DNA of 23,040 bases, from assembly GCA_964551975.1 (NCBI GenBank), contig CAZKFI010000036.1, forward strand, positions 1-23,040. Direction: 5' to 3'. The stretch comes from REEB426 sp964551975. Lineage in GTDB: Bacteria; Actinomycetota; Actinomycetes; S36-B12. Below the pieces are notes generated by a model. The model did not search any database. It saw only the letters and a program-made list of their open reading frames with translations, and had not been told where the DNA came from. Positions 7,221-15,621 of the stretch are shown one piece after another. The number at the start of each line of letters is the position of its first letter. Positions within the stretch are counted from its first letter, which is position 1. The position numbers and the translations under genes were made by a program.

Positions 7221-8621
7221 GTGGCTGAGCTGCACGACCTCACCGCTCTGCAGCAGGCCGCTGCCATTGCGCGTGGTGAGTTCACCAGCGTGGAACTCAC
7301 CCAGCACTACCTGCAGCGCTGTGCGCAGCTCGATGCCTCAGTCGGGGCCTATGTGACCCTCGTGCCCGAGCGGGCTCTGGAACAGGCCGCCGCCGCCGAT
7401 GCGGCTCGACGCACCGAAGTGGTGGGCCCACTGCATGGGGTCGTGATCCCGGTCAAGGACCTGCACCAGGTGGCCGGGGTGAGCACCCACTTCGGGTCGG
7501 CCGCGGTGAAACTGGATGCTCAGTACGTCCAGGCCGATGACGATGCGGTCGGGCACCTGACCCGCGCTGGAACGGTCATGCTCGGCAAGACGAACACCCC
7601 CGAGTTCGGCCTGTCCTGCTACACCGAGAGCGCCGTGATGGCACCCGCGCGCACACCCTGGGATCGCAGGTTGACCGCTGGTGGTTCTAGCGGAGGGGCC
7701 GCCGCCGCGGTTGCCCTAGGACTGGCCTCCGCTGCCCACGGCTCCGACGGTGGTGGGTCCATTCGCATTCCCGCGAGCTGTTGCGGGCTGGTGGGAATCA
7801 AGCCGACGCGTGGTCTGGTATCCAACGGCCCGTGGCCTGATGGGGTCGGTGAACTGGGCGTTCAGGGACCCATCGCACGCACGGTGACCGACGCTGCGGC
7901 ACTGCTTGATGTCCTGGCCGATGATGCGGGCGGGCGTTACCTGCAGGCAGCGCAAACGGCGGTGGGGCGATTGCGCATCGGGCGCACCTGCCAGCCGGTG
8001 ATTGTCGATGGGCAGGTGAACGCAGACTGCCTGGCTGCCTATGAAGAGGTGAGCCAGCTGCTCGCCGAGCTCGGGCACGAGGTAGTCGACCTTCCCGTCC
8101 TGGCACCCCGTGAGGTCGTCCCAGCATTCGAAACCGTCTGGTCGATTTCCGCGGCTTCAATCCCGGTACCCAGTCAACGGGAAGTGCAACTGCTGCCGCT
8201 CACCCGCTGGCTGCGGGAGCGTGGTCGCCAGGTGAGCGGGCTGGAACTTGCGCAGGCTGTGGCAACGCTACGAACTGCGAGCCGAGCCGTACTGCGAACC
8301 TGCAGCGCTGTAGATGTTGTGTTGACCCCGACCCTGGCGAGTCCGCCCGTGGAAGTGGGTGCCCTACGTGACGATGACCACCCCGCGTCAGGGTTCGAAT
8401 TGCAGAAGCACTTCACGCCGTTCACCGCTGTAGCGAATATGACGGGCCAACCGGCGATCACGCTCCCGATCAGTTGGAGCCCCGCCGGGCTTCCGATCGG
8501 CGTGCAGTTCATCGGACTACCCGGCGAGGAGGGCCGCCTGCTGAGTCTGGCCGGGCAACTCGAGCAGGCCCGTCCATGGCAGCACCGACACCCCGAAGGC
8601 TGGTCAACGCGTGTCGGATGA
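7221..8621 (+). CDS. Amidase signature family hydrolase
   Basis: A 466-residue amidase (C-N hydrolase acting on an unknown amide). The Ser-cisSer-Lys triad is visible: Lys79 in PVKDLHQ, the Ser156-Ser157 pair in GGSSGG and nucleophile Ser180 in SDGGGSIRIPAS. The motif LGKTNTPEFG is also typical. GatA and this family share the fold, but no gatB or gatC adjoins, so a stand-alone amidase is more likely. The open frame extends to 6981 antisense to the peptidase; GTG at 7221 (MAELHDLTALQQ) is chosen from the family start and the upstream -10 element. The gene's end overlaps the malQ start by 11 bp, suggesting one transcript. Confidence 0.93.
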   Translation: MAELHDLTALQQAAAIARGEFTSVELTQHYLQRCAQLDASVGAYVTLVPERALEQAAAADAARRTEVVGPLHGVVIPVKDLHQVAGVSTHFGSAAVKLDAQYVQADDDAVGHLTRAGTVMLGKTNTPEFGLSCYTESAVMAPARTPWDRRLTAGGSSGGAAAAVALGLASAAHGSDGGGSIRIPASCCGLVGIKPTRGLVSNGPWPDGVGELGVQGPIARTVTDAAALLDVLADDAGGRYLQAAQTAVGRLRIGRTCQPVIVDGQVNADCLAAYEEVSQLLAELGHEVVDLPVLAPREVVPAFETVWSISAASIPVPSQREVQLLPLTRWLRERGRQVSGLELAQAVATLRTASRAVLRTCSAVDVVLTPTLASPPVEVGALRDDDHPASGFELQKHFTPFTAVANMTGQPAITLPISWSPAGLPIGVQFIGLPGEEGRLLSLAGQLEQARPWQHRHPEGWSTRVG

Positions 8622-10821
8622 TGCATCGCGTGATCATGTGAGCGATGACCTGCATCGCCTTGCCGATGCTTACGGCGTGGCAACTACCTTCGTCGATCAG
8701 TCCGGCGCCACCGTTCAGGTTGCGGCATCCACCATCATCGCTGTGCTGGCTGCACTCGATGTCGATGCCACGTCGGCTGAGGGCGTGGCATCCGCGCTGG
8801 AGCGAGCTCGCCTATCGAATTGGCGACGCATGATTCCGCCGGTCTTCATCACGATCACCGGGCAAGAGCGTCGACTCTGGGTGCACGTACCCCATGGTCG
8901 AGCGGTCAGCGCCTGGCTCACCCTGGAGGACGGGTCCCATCGCAGTTTGCAGCAGATGGATCACTGGGTTGATCCAATGGAGGTTGATGGCGTCCTGACG
9001 GGTGAGGCCAGTTTCCGGGTCCCGGGTGATCTGCCGCTCGGCTGGCACACGGTGACCGCTTCCACGGACCAGCGTCAAGAGCAGGCCCCATTGGTGGTCA
9101 CGCCACAGCGCCTGGACACGACACAGATCGGTCAGCGCCAGTGGGGCCTGATGTGTCAGGTCTATACGGTGCGATCACGTGGTTCCTGGGGACTCGGCGA
9201 TCTACACGATGCAGGTGAACTTGCTCGTTGGTCCGCAGAATACGGCGCCGGCTTCCTCGCAATGAATCCGGTGCACGCAGCCAACCTCGGCCCGCCCATG
9301 ACGCCCTCCCCATATCTGCCCACTACGCGGCGCTTCACCAATCCCATCTATCTGCGCATTGAGGACATTCCCGAATACCGTCGACTCAATGACGAGCAGC
9401 GTCGCCACATCAGTGCCCTGCAGGCAGAGGTCGCATCGAAGAGTGCGCACCGGGAGTTTCTCGACAGGGACTCAACCTGGCAGGCCAAGGCAGCGGCACT
9501 GCAGGTGCTCTTCGGTCGTGGGATGAGTCCTGAACGAGAGGCTCAGTTTGCTCAGTACTGCCGTGAAGAAGGGTCTGGTCTGCGTGACTTCGCCACCTGG
9601 ATGGCTATTGCCGAGGACCACGGCGAACAGTGGCGCAGTTGGCCCATCGAACTGCAAAAGCCAGATTCCCCGGCAGTTGCAGCCTTTCGTCATCACCATG
9701 CTGAACGGCTGCGCTGGTACTGCTGGTTGCAGTGGTTGATGGACGAGCAACTTGGTCGCCTGCAATCAGTTGCTACCGATTCTGGGATGCCGGTTGGCAT
9801 CATCCACGACCTGGCTGTCGGGGTGCATCCGGATGGCGCAGACGCCTGGAGTCTGCAGCAGGTCTTGGCGCAGGGAGTTGCTGTTGGTGCACCTCCAGAC
9901 ATGTACAACCAGGCGGGTCAGAACTGGTCACAGCCGCCCTGGCGACCAGATGCCCTGGCCGAGTCCGCGTTCATTCCCTACCGGGACATGCTGCGCACCG
10001 TCCTTCGACATGCTGGCGGATTGCGTATCGATCATGCCTTGGGGCTGTTCCGCATGTGGTGGATACCCGATGGAGCGACAGCTGCAGCAGGGACCTATGT
10101 GCGCTTCGATCACGATGCGCTGCTCGGCATCCTCTGCCTTGAGGCGCAGCGAGCCGGTGCCCTGGTCATCGGGGAGGACCTGGGCACCCTTGAGCCGTGG
10201 GTGCAGGAAGCGCTCGCCAACCGCGGACTCCTGGGAACGAGCATCCTGTGGTTTGAAAGTGACACACATCAGGTGTGGAATGAGGTCGCCAGCTGCAGCG
10301 AATCGATCCTGCGACCACGGGATCCCGCACACTGGCGCACCGAGGTGCTGGCCAGTGTCGGCGTGCACGACCTGCCACCAACTGCCGGCTACCTCCGCGA
10401 TGAGCATGTGCGACTGCGGCATGACCTCGGGCTCCTAGTGCAGCCGTATGCAGTGGAGCTCGCTGCCGCAGCCACCGAGCGTCAGGCCTGGGTAAGGCTT
10501 CTGGTGGATCGGGGGTGGTGGCCTGATGGCTCGGACTCGCCGCTGGATGATCACATACTCGAGGAGGTGTTGATCGCCCTGCATCGTGCACTCGCCGCGA
10601 GTCCGGCGCGGCTCATCGGCGTGAACCTACCCGACCTCGTTGGCGATCGACGAGCCCAGAACCAGCCGGGTACCGATCAGGAGTACCCAAACTGGCGGGT
10701 GCCCATGACCGATGGTCAGGGTCGCTTGGTGATGCTCGAAGACCTACTGGAGGGCCCGCTCCCCGGTCCGGCGGCTCGTGTGCTGGCTGAGGTGAGTGGG
10801 GCAGATCGAGCTTGGCAATGA
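8611..10821 (+). CDS. malQ: 4-alpha-glucanotransferase (amylomaltase), GH77
   Basis: A 736-residue enzyme, the usual size for the long actinobacterial MalQ form with an N-terminal extension (about 1-160). It transfers alpha-1,4-glucan segments between maltodextrins in the cytosol. The catalytic domain begins at QVYTVRSRGSWGLGDL. GH77 landmarks are RIDHALGLFRMWW with nucleophile Asp474, VIGEDLG with acid/base Glu522, and HDLPPTAGY with Asp587. GTG at 8611 lies inside the amidase end; GAAGG about 11 nt upstream is a weak RBS. GTG at 8638 (MSDDLHRLADAYGV) is an alternative start. No maltose transporter or phosphorylase is adjacent, though a MalK-like ATPase occurs about 10 kb downstream. Confidence 0.93.
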   Translation: MSDDASRDHVSDDLHRLADAYGVATTFVDQSGATVQVAASTIIAVLAALDVDATSAEGVASALERARLSNWRRMIPPVFITITGQERRLWVHVPHGRAVSAWLTLEDGSHRSLQQMDHWVDPMEVDGVLTGEASFRVPGDLPLGWHTVTASTDQRQEQAPLVVTPQRLDTTQIGQRQWGLMCQVYTVRSRGSWGLGDLHDAGELARWSAEYGAGFLAMNPVHAANLGPPMTPSPYLPTTRRFTNPIYLRIEDIPEYRRLNDEQRRHISALQAEVASKSAHREFLDRDSTWQAKAAALQVLFGRGMSPEREAQFAQYCREEGSGLRDFATWMAIAEDHGEQWRSWPIELQKPDSPAVAAFRHHHAERLRWYCWLQWLMDEQLGRLQSVATDSGMPVGIIHDLAVGVHPDGADAWSLQQVLAQGVAVGAPPDMYNQAGQNWSQPPWRPDALAESAFIPYRDMLRTVLRHAGGLRIDHALGLFRMWWIPDGATAAAGTYVRFDHDALLGILCLEAQRAGALVIGEDLGTLEPWVQEALANRGLLGTSILWFESDTHQVWNEVASCSESILRPRDPAHWRTEVLASVGVHDLPPTAGYLRDEHVRLRHDLGLLVQPYAVELAAAATERQAWVRLLVDRGWWPDGSDSPLDDHILEEVLIALHRALAASPARLIGVNLPDLVGDRRAQNQPGTDQEYPNWRVPMTDGQGRLVMLEDLLEGPLPGPAARVLAEVSGADRAWQ

Positions 10822-10831
10822 TGCGGTCGAC

Positions 10832-10837
10832 TATGGT
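10832..10837 (+). promoter_or_regulatory. Leaderless-type -10 element before the small membrane protein gene
   Basis: TATGGT is followed by 6 nt (GTGGGC) and then GTG at 10844. It sits entirely in the 22-bp space after the malQ stop, so the downstream pair can be transcribed independently of malQ. No Shine-Dalgarno sequence precedes the GTG. Confidence 0.6.
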
Positions 10838-10843
10838 GTGGGC

Positions 10844-11113
10844 GTGAGTACGGGACAGGCGCTGCTCATCTTCGGTGGAATTCCGATCGGGCTCGCAGTA
10901 ATCATTAGCATCGCTATTTGGGCGGGAAGCTGGTCGCGGCCTGGTTCCGATGACTTCGATGCAGCCATGGGCGGTGTTGACGCCTACGGCAATCCACCCA
11001 GCGATGTCCTCTTCGTCGTCAGTGCAGCAGGAACTCCAAATCCAGCGCACCTGCCAGGCGAGTTGGGTATGGATGCACCTGTTGCCGGAGGTGGTGCACG
11101 TGGACGCTGGTGA
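10844..11113 (+). CDS. Small single-pass membrane protein, unknown function
   Basis: An 89-residue protein with one hydrophobic helix (about 5-29, LLIFGGIPIGLAVIISIAIW) followed by GSWSRPG and a Gly/Pro/Ala-rich soluble tail. Short membrane proteins of this shape commonly precede the DUF5130 gene in actinobacteria, from memory. GTG at 10844 is chosen over the in-frame ATG at 10796, because the latter lies inside malQ and the GTG has a correctly spaced -10 hexamer. The last 14 bp overlap the start of the DUF5130 gene, implying coupling. No function can be assigned. Confidence 0.72.
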   Translation: MSTGQALLIFGGIPIGLAVIISIAIWAGSWSRPGSDDFDAAMGGVDAYGNPPSDVLFVVSAAGTPNPAHLPGELGMDAPVAGGGARGRW

Positions 11114-11486
11114 TTTCTCGGCCGGTCAGCGCCGACAACTCCAGGAAGCGGTTGACCTGGCACGACAGATCTGCGGCCTGGCCTTCGGCATTCGCATCGG
11201 CCCCCTACCGGCTGGGCGTCAGTCCGCCATCGCCGCGCACGCCGGCATGTCCGGTGCCAGCCGCGCCGTACTCGTCGCCGTTGATCCCGGATCGCGGTCG
11301 GTCGAGATCGTGACGGGCACCGAAGCGAAGGTCTCCCTCGACGATGGCGCTTGTGAACTCAGCGTGCTGTCGATCATTACCGGATGTGAGGCCGGTGATG
11401 TCATCGGTGGTGTGCGCTCGGGCCTGATCCTGCTGGCCGAGCATGCACGCTCACCGCAGGTGATGTTCCTCGACGAACCCGCGTAA
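11100..11486 (+). CDS. DUF5130 domain protein
   Basis: A 128-residue protein that resembles actinobacterial DUF5130, with a central AVLVAVDPGSRSVEIVTG strand region reminiscent of TPM-type folds. Biochemical role unknown. The frame is open back to 10950, but that upstream part is a shadow of the preceding gene. GGAGG at 11087-11091 lies 8 nt before GTG at 11100, which fixes the start better than GTG at 11091 or 11094. It is translationally coupled to the small membrane protein gene, and the pair sits next to pepN as in mycobacteria. Its stop is 23 bp from the convergent pepN stop. Confidence 0.8.
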   Translation: MDAGDFSAGQRRQLQEAVDLARQICGLAFGIRIGPLPAGRQSAIAAHAGMSGASRAVLVAVDPGSRSVEIVTGTEAKVSLDDGACELSVLSIITGCEAGDVIGGVRSGLILLAEHARSPQVMFLDEPA

Positions 11487-11509
11487 TCAGTCCGCAAGAA
11501 CCCAACGAC

Positions 11510-14080
11510 TCAAAGCCCAGTCCCCGCGTCACGTGCTGCTGCACGAAGGGCGCGCATAATGCCATCGCGTCCCTCGTTCACGAGTCGGTGCATCGAGGGC
11601 GATCCCGCTTGAGTGAGGAACGCATCCGCAGCGGTAACGGTTTCCTGCTCGACGAGGAACACCGGGAACAGCCCAACGGTGATGTCACTGGCAATTTCGT
11701 GAGTGCGTCCAGCCCACACGGTAGGCAGTGCTGCGAAGTATCGATCACGGAATTGACGCAGGAGATCTCGCTGATCTGCCTGGAGGAATCCGGCGATGTT
11801 GGCCTCGATCATGGCGTTTGGCATGTCGGTGGGTGACTCGACCACATCGCGCCAGACCCGCTCTTTGGCGTCGACCGTGGGTCGACCAGCCAGGGCCATG
11901 GCTGCCTGCCGTCGACCTGCTGCAGTGTCATCGCGGGCAAGCTCGGCATCAATCTGCTCAGCTGCGTAGCGCCCGGTTGCCGCCAGGCGCTGCACCATGA
12001 GCCACCGAAGATCGGTGTCAACGGCAAGGCCGGGCCAGTTGCGCGCTCCCTCCAGCAGTCCCTGCACCACGTTGAGGTCTTCTTCGTTGGTCGCGGCTGC
12101 AATGAACGCTCGGGTGAAGGCCAGTTGCAGATCACTGGCTGGCTCAGCGGCGATCGCGCGCGACCTGGTGAGTTCGCTCAGACGCTGCTGGTATCCGGCG
12201 CGATTGGCAGGTGCCGCGAAAAGTGCGATTGCGGAGCTGAGTTGGCGCAGGATGACCTGCACGGCGGCGACGTCATGCTCCTGCCCGATCGCTTGCTCGA
12301 CCAAAGCGAGGTAGTCACCGGTCGAGGTCTCCGCATCGCGCGTCATATCCCAGGCGGCCCCCCAGATCAGCGCCCGAGCCAGGGAGTCCTCCAAGGTCCC
12401 CAGGTACTGCAGCGCCGTGCTCCAGGAGCGCTCATCGAGGCGCACCTTGGCGTAGGTGAAGTCTCCATCGTTGAGCAACAGCAGGTCGGGCATGCGCTGT
12501 CCGACCAGCGACGGGATGGTCGTGCGTTCGCCAACGACATCGGTCTCGATCCGATCGCGACGAATAAGCCGACCGTCACGGAGGTCATATAGGCCAATAC
12601 CAATGCGATGAGCGCGCAGGATTGGCTCGAGACCAGGGGGAGTTGAGGGTGGCTCTTGAAGGATGACCGCATCGGTGATGACCCCAGAGGCATCGGTCTG
12701 CAGGAGTGGGCGCAGCAGGTTGACGCCACTGGTCTGCAGCCACTGGCGCGTCCAGTCAGAAAGGTCACGGCCAGAGGTCGCGCTCAACTCACTGAGTAGG
12801 TCGTCGAGTTCGGTGTTGCCCCAGGCGTGCTTGCCAAAGTAGTTGCGTACCCCAGCGAGGAAGGGTTCCTCGCCGACGTAGGCGACCAGCTGCCGCAGAG
12901 CCGAGGCACCTTTGGCGTAGGTGATGCCGTCAAAGTTCACTTGGACTGAATCGAGATCTACCATGTCGGCCGCGATGGGATGCGTTGACGGCAGTTGATC
13001 CTGGCGGTAGGCCCAAGCTTTGCGGAGGTTGGAGAACGTAGTCCAAGCATCGGTGTAGCGGGTGGCTTGCGCGTTCGCATGATGTGATGCCCACTCGGCG
13101 AACGACTCATTCAGCCACAGGTCATCCCACCATGTCATGGTGACCAGGTCCCCGAACCACATGTGCGCCATCTCGTGCAGGATCGTGTTGGCACGCTGCT
13201 CATAGGCGGCATCAGTCACCCGGGAACGGAAGACATAGTCCTCGCGGAAGGTGATACAGCCAGCATTCTCCATCGCACCTGCATTGAACTCAGGTACGAA
13301 GATCTGGTCGTACTTGTCGAAGGGGTAGTGCAGGTCGAAGGCATCTTCGAAGAATGCGAAGCCCTGCTTGGTAATCAGCAGGATGTCATCAGCGTCGAGG
13401 TATTCAGCCAGGGACCGGCGGCAGTAGACACCAAGGGGATACGTGCCGAATCGACCCGTATAGGAGTCGTGGACCCCGTGGTACGGCCCGGCGATCAAAG
13501 CGGTGATGTACGTGGAAAGGCGCGGTGTCGGCGGGAAGGTCCACAGCGCAGTGCCAGGCGCAGTTGCGTCGACCTGCTTGGTACCGGTGTTGTTGCTCAG
13601 GACGACCCAGTGCTCGGGGGCGCGAACGATGAGTTCGAAGCAGGCCTTCAGGTCAGGTTGCTCGAAGCAGGCGAACATGCGACGGGCATCTGCTGATTCG
13701 AATTGGGTGTAGAGATACGTCTCCCCATCCACCGGGTCGACGAAGCGATGGAGGCCCTCACCGGTGTTCATATATATAGCGTCAGCGACGACGCGAACCA
13801 CATTTTCGGACTGCAGGTTGGGCAACTGAATTCGGCTGCCTTGCACGACCGTGGCCGGGTCCAGGGCTTGGCCGTTGAGTTCGACCTCGCGTACCCGCTC
13901 GGCGATGCAGTCGATCCAGGTACTGGCACCTGGGGTTCGGCAGCTGAACTCAGCCGTGGTGGTGCTGGAAAACGTGGGGCCAGATCCGGTGAGGTCCACC
14001 TCAACCCGGTAGGCGTGCACCCGCAGCAGCTGTGCCCGACCCTTGGCCTCGTCGCGGGTGATGTTCTCGGTGCCCGTCAT
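11510..14080 (-). CDS. pepN: Aminopeptidase N (M1 zinc metallopeptidase)
   Basis: An 856-residue cytosolic aminopeptidase releasing N-terminal residues from peptides. The substrate-binding motif GAMEN is at 268-272 and the zinc motif HEMAH at 302-306, with the third zinc ligand Glu325 exactly 18 residues later in LNESFAEW. The C-terminal ERAP1-like helical domain starts at about residue 520. Length fits the actinobacterial M1 family. ATG at 14080 has AAGGA 7 nt upstream, so unlike its neighbours this mRNA probably has a leader. The gene diverges from the DsbA-like gene (65 bp between start codons). In mycobacteria pepN likewise adjoins the DsbA-like Rv2466c. Confidence 0.96.
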   Translation of the reverse strand: MTGTENITRDEAKGRAQLLRVHAYRVEVDLTGSGPTFSSTTTAEFSCRTPGASTWIDCIAERVREVELNGQALDPATVVQGSRIQLPNLQSENVVRVVADAIYMNTGEGLHRFVDPVDGETYLYTQFESADARRMFACFEQPDLKACFELIVRAPEHWVVLSNNTGTKQVDATAPGTALWTFPPTPRLSTYITALIAGPYHGVHDSYTGRFGTYPLGVYCRRSLAEYLDADDILLITKQGFAFFEDAFDLHYPFDKYDQIFVPEFNAGAMENAGCITFREDYVFRSRVTDAAYEQRANTILHEMAHMWFGDLVTMTWWDDLWLNESFAEWASHHANAQATRYTDAWTTFSNLRKAWAYRQDQLPSTHPIAADMVDLDSVQVNFDGITYAKGASALRQLVAYVGEEPFLAGVRNYFGKHAWGNTELDDLLSELSATSGRDLSDWTRQWLQTSGVNLLRPLLQTDASGVITDAVILQEPPSTPPGLEPILRAHRIGIGLYDLRDGRLIRRDRIETDVVGERTTIPSLVGQRMPDLLLLNDGDFTYAKVRLDERSWSTALQYLGTLEDSLARALIWGAAWDMTRDAETSTGDYLALVEQAIGQEHDVAAVQVILRQLSSAIALFAAPANRAGYQQRLSELTRSRAIAAEPASDLQLAFTRAFIAAATNEEDLNVVQGLLEGARNWPGLAVDTDLRWLMVQRLAATGRYAAEQIDAELARDDTAAGRRQAAMALAGRPTVDAKERVWRDVVESPTDMPNAMIEANIAGFLQADQRDLLRQFRDRYFAALPTVWAGRTHEIASDITVGLFPVFLVEQETVTAADAFLTQAGSPSMHRLVNEGRDGIMRALRAAARDAGTGL

Positions 14081-14129
14081 GGGCGCATCCTTGCACCCGC
14101 TCCCCCCGAGGCGCCGGGAGGACGTCCGA

Positions 14130-14139
14130 TGGCTACGGT
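14130..14139. promoter_or_regulatory. Leaderless-type promoter of the DsbA-like gene, possibly bidirectional
   Basis: TACGGT at 14134-14139 is followed by 6 nt and ATG 14146. Read on the minus strand, the 10-mer is ACCGTAGCCA, one base different from the divergent element at 16279-16288, and it contains TAGCCA. That could start a pepN transcript with a leader of about 40 nt carrying the AAGGA site. The plus-strand reading is well supported; the minus-strand reading lacks the conserved final T. Confidence 0.5.
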
Positions 14140-14145
14140 GACGGC

Positions 14146-14769
14146 ATGGCGATCACGGCGGATTTCTGGTTCGACCCCATGTGCCCCTGGGCGTGGATGA
14201 CCTCACGGTGGATGCTGGAGGTCACTGAGGTTCGCGATGTGCAGGTGCGCTGGCACGTGATGTCGCTGGCCATCTTGAATGAAGGCCGTGAGGTCCCGGC
14301 CGAGTACGCCGAGGCCATGGCGCAGGCATGGAAGCCGGTGCGCGTGATCGTCGCGACGGAGCAGCAGCACGGCCCGGAGGTGGTCGGTGCCCTGTACACG
14401 GCAATGGGCAGGCGCTTCCACCCGCAGGGTCGAACTGACGTCGACCAGATCATCATCGAGTCGCTGGCTGATGCGGGCCTACCGGCCGAACTTGCCGCCT
14501 TTGGCGTGACCACCGACGTCGATCTGCCCCTGCGGGCAGGACATGATGAGGCGATCGCGCTGGTGGGCAAGGACGTGGGTACACCCGTGATCGCGGTGCC
14601 CGGAGCCGATGGTGCTCGCGTGGCGTTCTTCGGACCGGTGGTGACTCCGGCTCCCAAGGGTGAAGCTGCTGGGCGGCTATGGGATGGCACGCTGCTGGTC
14701 GCGGCAACTCCAGGATTCTTCGAGATCAAGCGCACCCGCGACGTGGGGCCGCAGTTCGACGACGTCTGA
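14146..14769 (+). CDS. DsbA-family thioredoxin-fold protein (Rv2466c-like, single active-site Cys)
   Basis: A 207-residue cytosolic DsbA/FrnE-type protein. The start MAITADFWFDPMCPWAW and the downstream SRWMLEV closely resemble mycobacterial Rv2466c, a mycothiol-dependent reductase. In Rv2466c the active site is CPWC; here it is Cys13-Pro-Trp-Ala16, so the resolving Cys is absent, and a monothiol mechanism using mycothiol is the likely consequence. The cis-Pro loop is probably GTPVIAVPG (about 144-152). No signal peptide, so not a secreted oxidase. It lies directly upstream of nei, as in mycobacteria apart from the rpiB gene usually found between. Confidence 0.88.
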   Translation: MAITADFWFDPMCPWAWMTSRWMLEVTEVRDVQVRWHVMSLAILNEGREVPAEYAEAMAQAWKPVRVIVATEQQHGPEVVGALYTAMGRRFHPQGRTDVDQIIIESLADAGLPAELAAFGVTTDVDLPLRAGHDEAIALVGKDVGTPVIAVPGADGARVAFFGPVVTPAPKGEAAGRLWDGTLLVAATPGFFEIKRTRDVGPQFDDV

Positions 14770-14778
14770 GCCGCGCTC

Positions 14779-15621
14779 ATGCCCGAGGGCAATGTCATCC
14801 ACCATCAGGCAGGTCGCCTCACCCGCGCCTTCGGTCGGCAATCAGTGGTGGTCGACAGTCCGCAGGGTCGGTTCGATGCTGGTGCAGCACTGGTGACCGG
14901 CCGACGACTGATCGATGCTCAGGCCTTCGGCAAGCACCTGTTCATTGCCTTCGAGTCAGGTAGTCGACCACGGCGTCGGGCTGCGGATGAAGGCATGTGG
15001 GTCCATGTGCACCTAGGGCTCTTTGGCAAGTGGCGCATTGCCAAAGGTGCACCCCCCGTCGAGAGGGGACTGATCCGCCTGCGCATCGTTGGGCCCACGC
15101 ACTACGCCGAATTACGTGGTCCAACGGCCTGCGAGGTCATTGATCCCGAGCAGCGAGCTGCGCTCCTGGCCCGAATCGGACCAGATCCCATCCGGCGCGA
15201 TGCAGACCCAGAACGTGCGTGGGTACGGGTGCAGCGCAGCAATGCGCCGATTGCCAGCCTGCTGATGGACCAGCGTGTTTTCGCCGGGGTGGGCAATATC
15301 TATCGAGCCGAGGTGCTCTTTCGACACAACATCTCGCCCTTTCGGCCCGGCCGCGATCTCACCTGGGCTGACTTCGATGCCATCTGGCTGGACCTTGTGG
15401 ACCTGATGCGACAGGGCACCAAGCGTGGACGCATCGACACCGTCCGAACCGAGCATCGTCCAGAGGTCATGGGCCGTGATCCGCGGCAGGACCGTCACGG
15501 CGGTGAGGTGTACGTCTACCGCAGACAGGATCAGCCCTGTTTCCTGTGCGGAAGCGACGTTCAGTTGATCGACCTGCAGGGACGCAAGCTGTACTGGTGC
15601 CCGGGCTGTCAGGTCGACTGA
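14779..15621 (+). CDS. nei: Formamidopyrimidine/endonuclease VIII family DNA glycosylase (Nei type)
   Basis: A 280-residue base-excision-repair enzyme removing oxidised bases and nicking the abasic site. It begins MPEGN, exposing Pro2 (nucleophile) and Glu3 after Met removal. The helix-two-turn-helix region lies at about 155-210 (LLMDQRVFAGVGNIYRAEVL), and the C-terminal zinc finger uses Cys254, Cys257, Cys274 and Cys277 (CFLC and CPGC). Asn in place of the His common after MPEG is a minor difference. The start lies 9 nt after the DsbA-like stop, so the two form an operon; no clear RBS. The last 13 bp overlap the convergent DUF3159 gene. Confidence 0.92.
   Translation: MPEGNVIHHQAGRLTRAFGRQSVVVDSPQGRFDAGAALVTGRRLIDAQAFGKHLFIAFESGSRPRRRAADEGMWVHVHLGLFGKWRIAKGAPPVERGLIRLRIVGPTHYAELRGPTACEVIDPEQRAALLARIGPDPIRRDADPERAWVRVQRSNAPIASLLMDQRVFAGVGNIYRAEVLFRHNISPFRPGRDLTWADFDAIWLDLVDLMRQGTKRGRIDTVRTEHRPEVMGRDPRQDRHGGEVYVYRRQDQPCFLCGSDVQLIDLQGRKLYWCPGCQVD

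Noticed and set aside
11487..11509. Possible bidirectional terminator between the convergent DUF5130 and pepN genes
   Set aside because: The 23 bp contain no inverted repeat or T/A tract.
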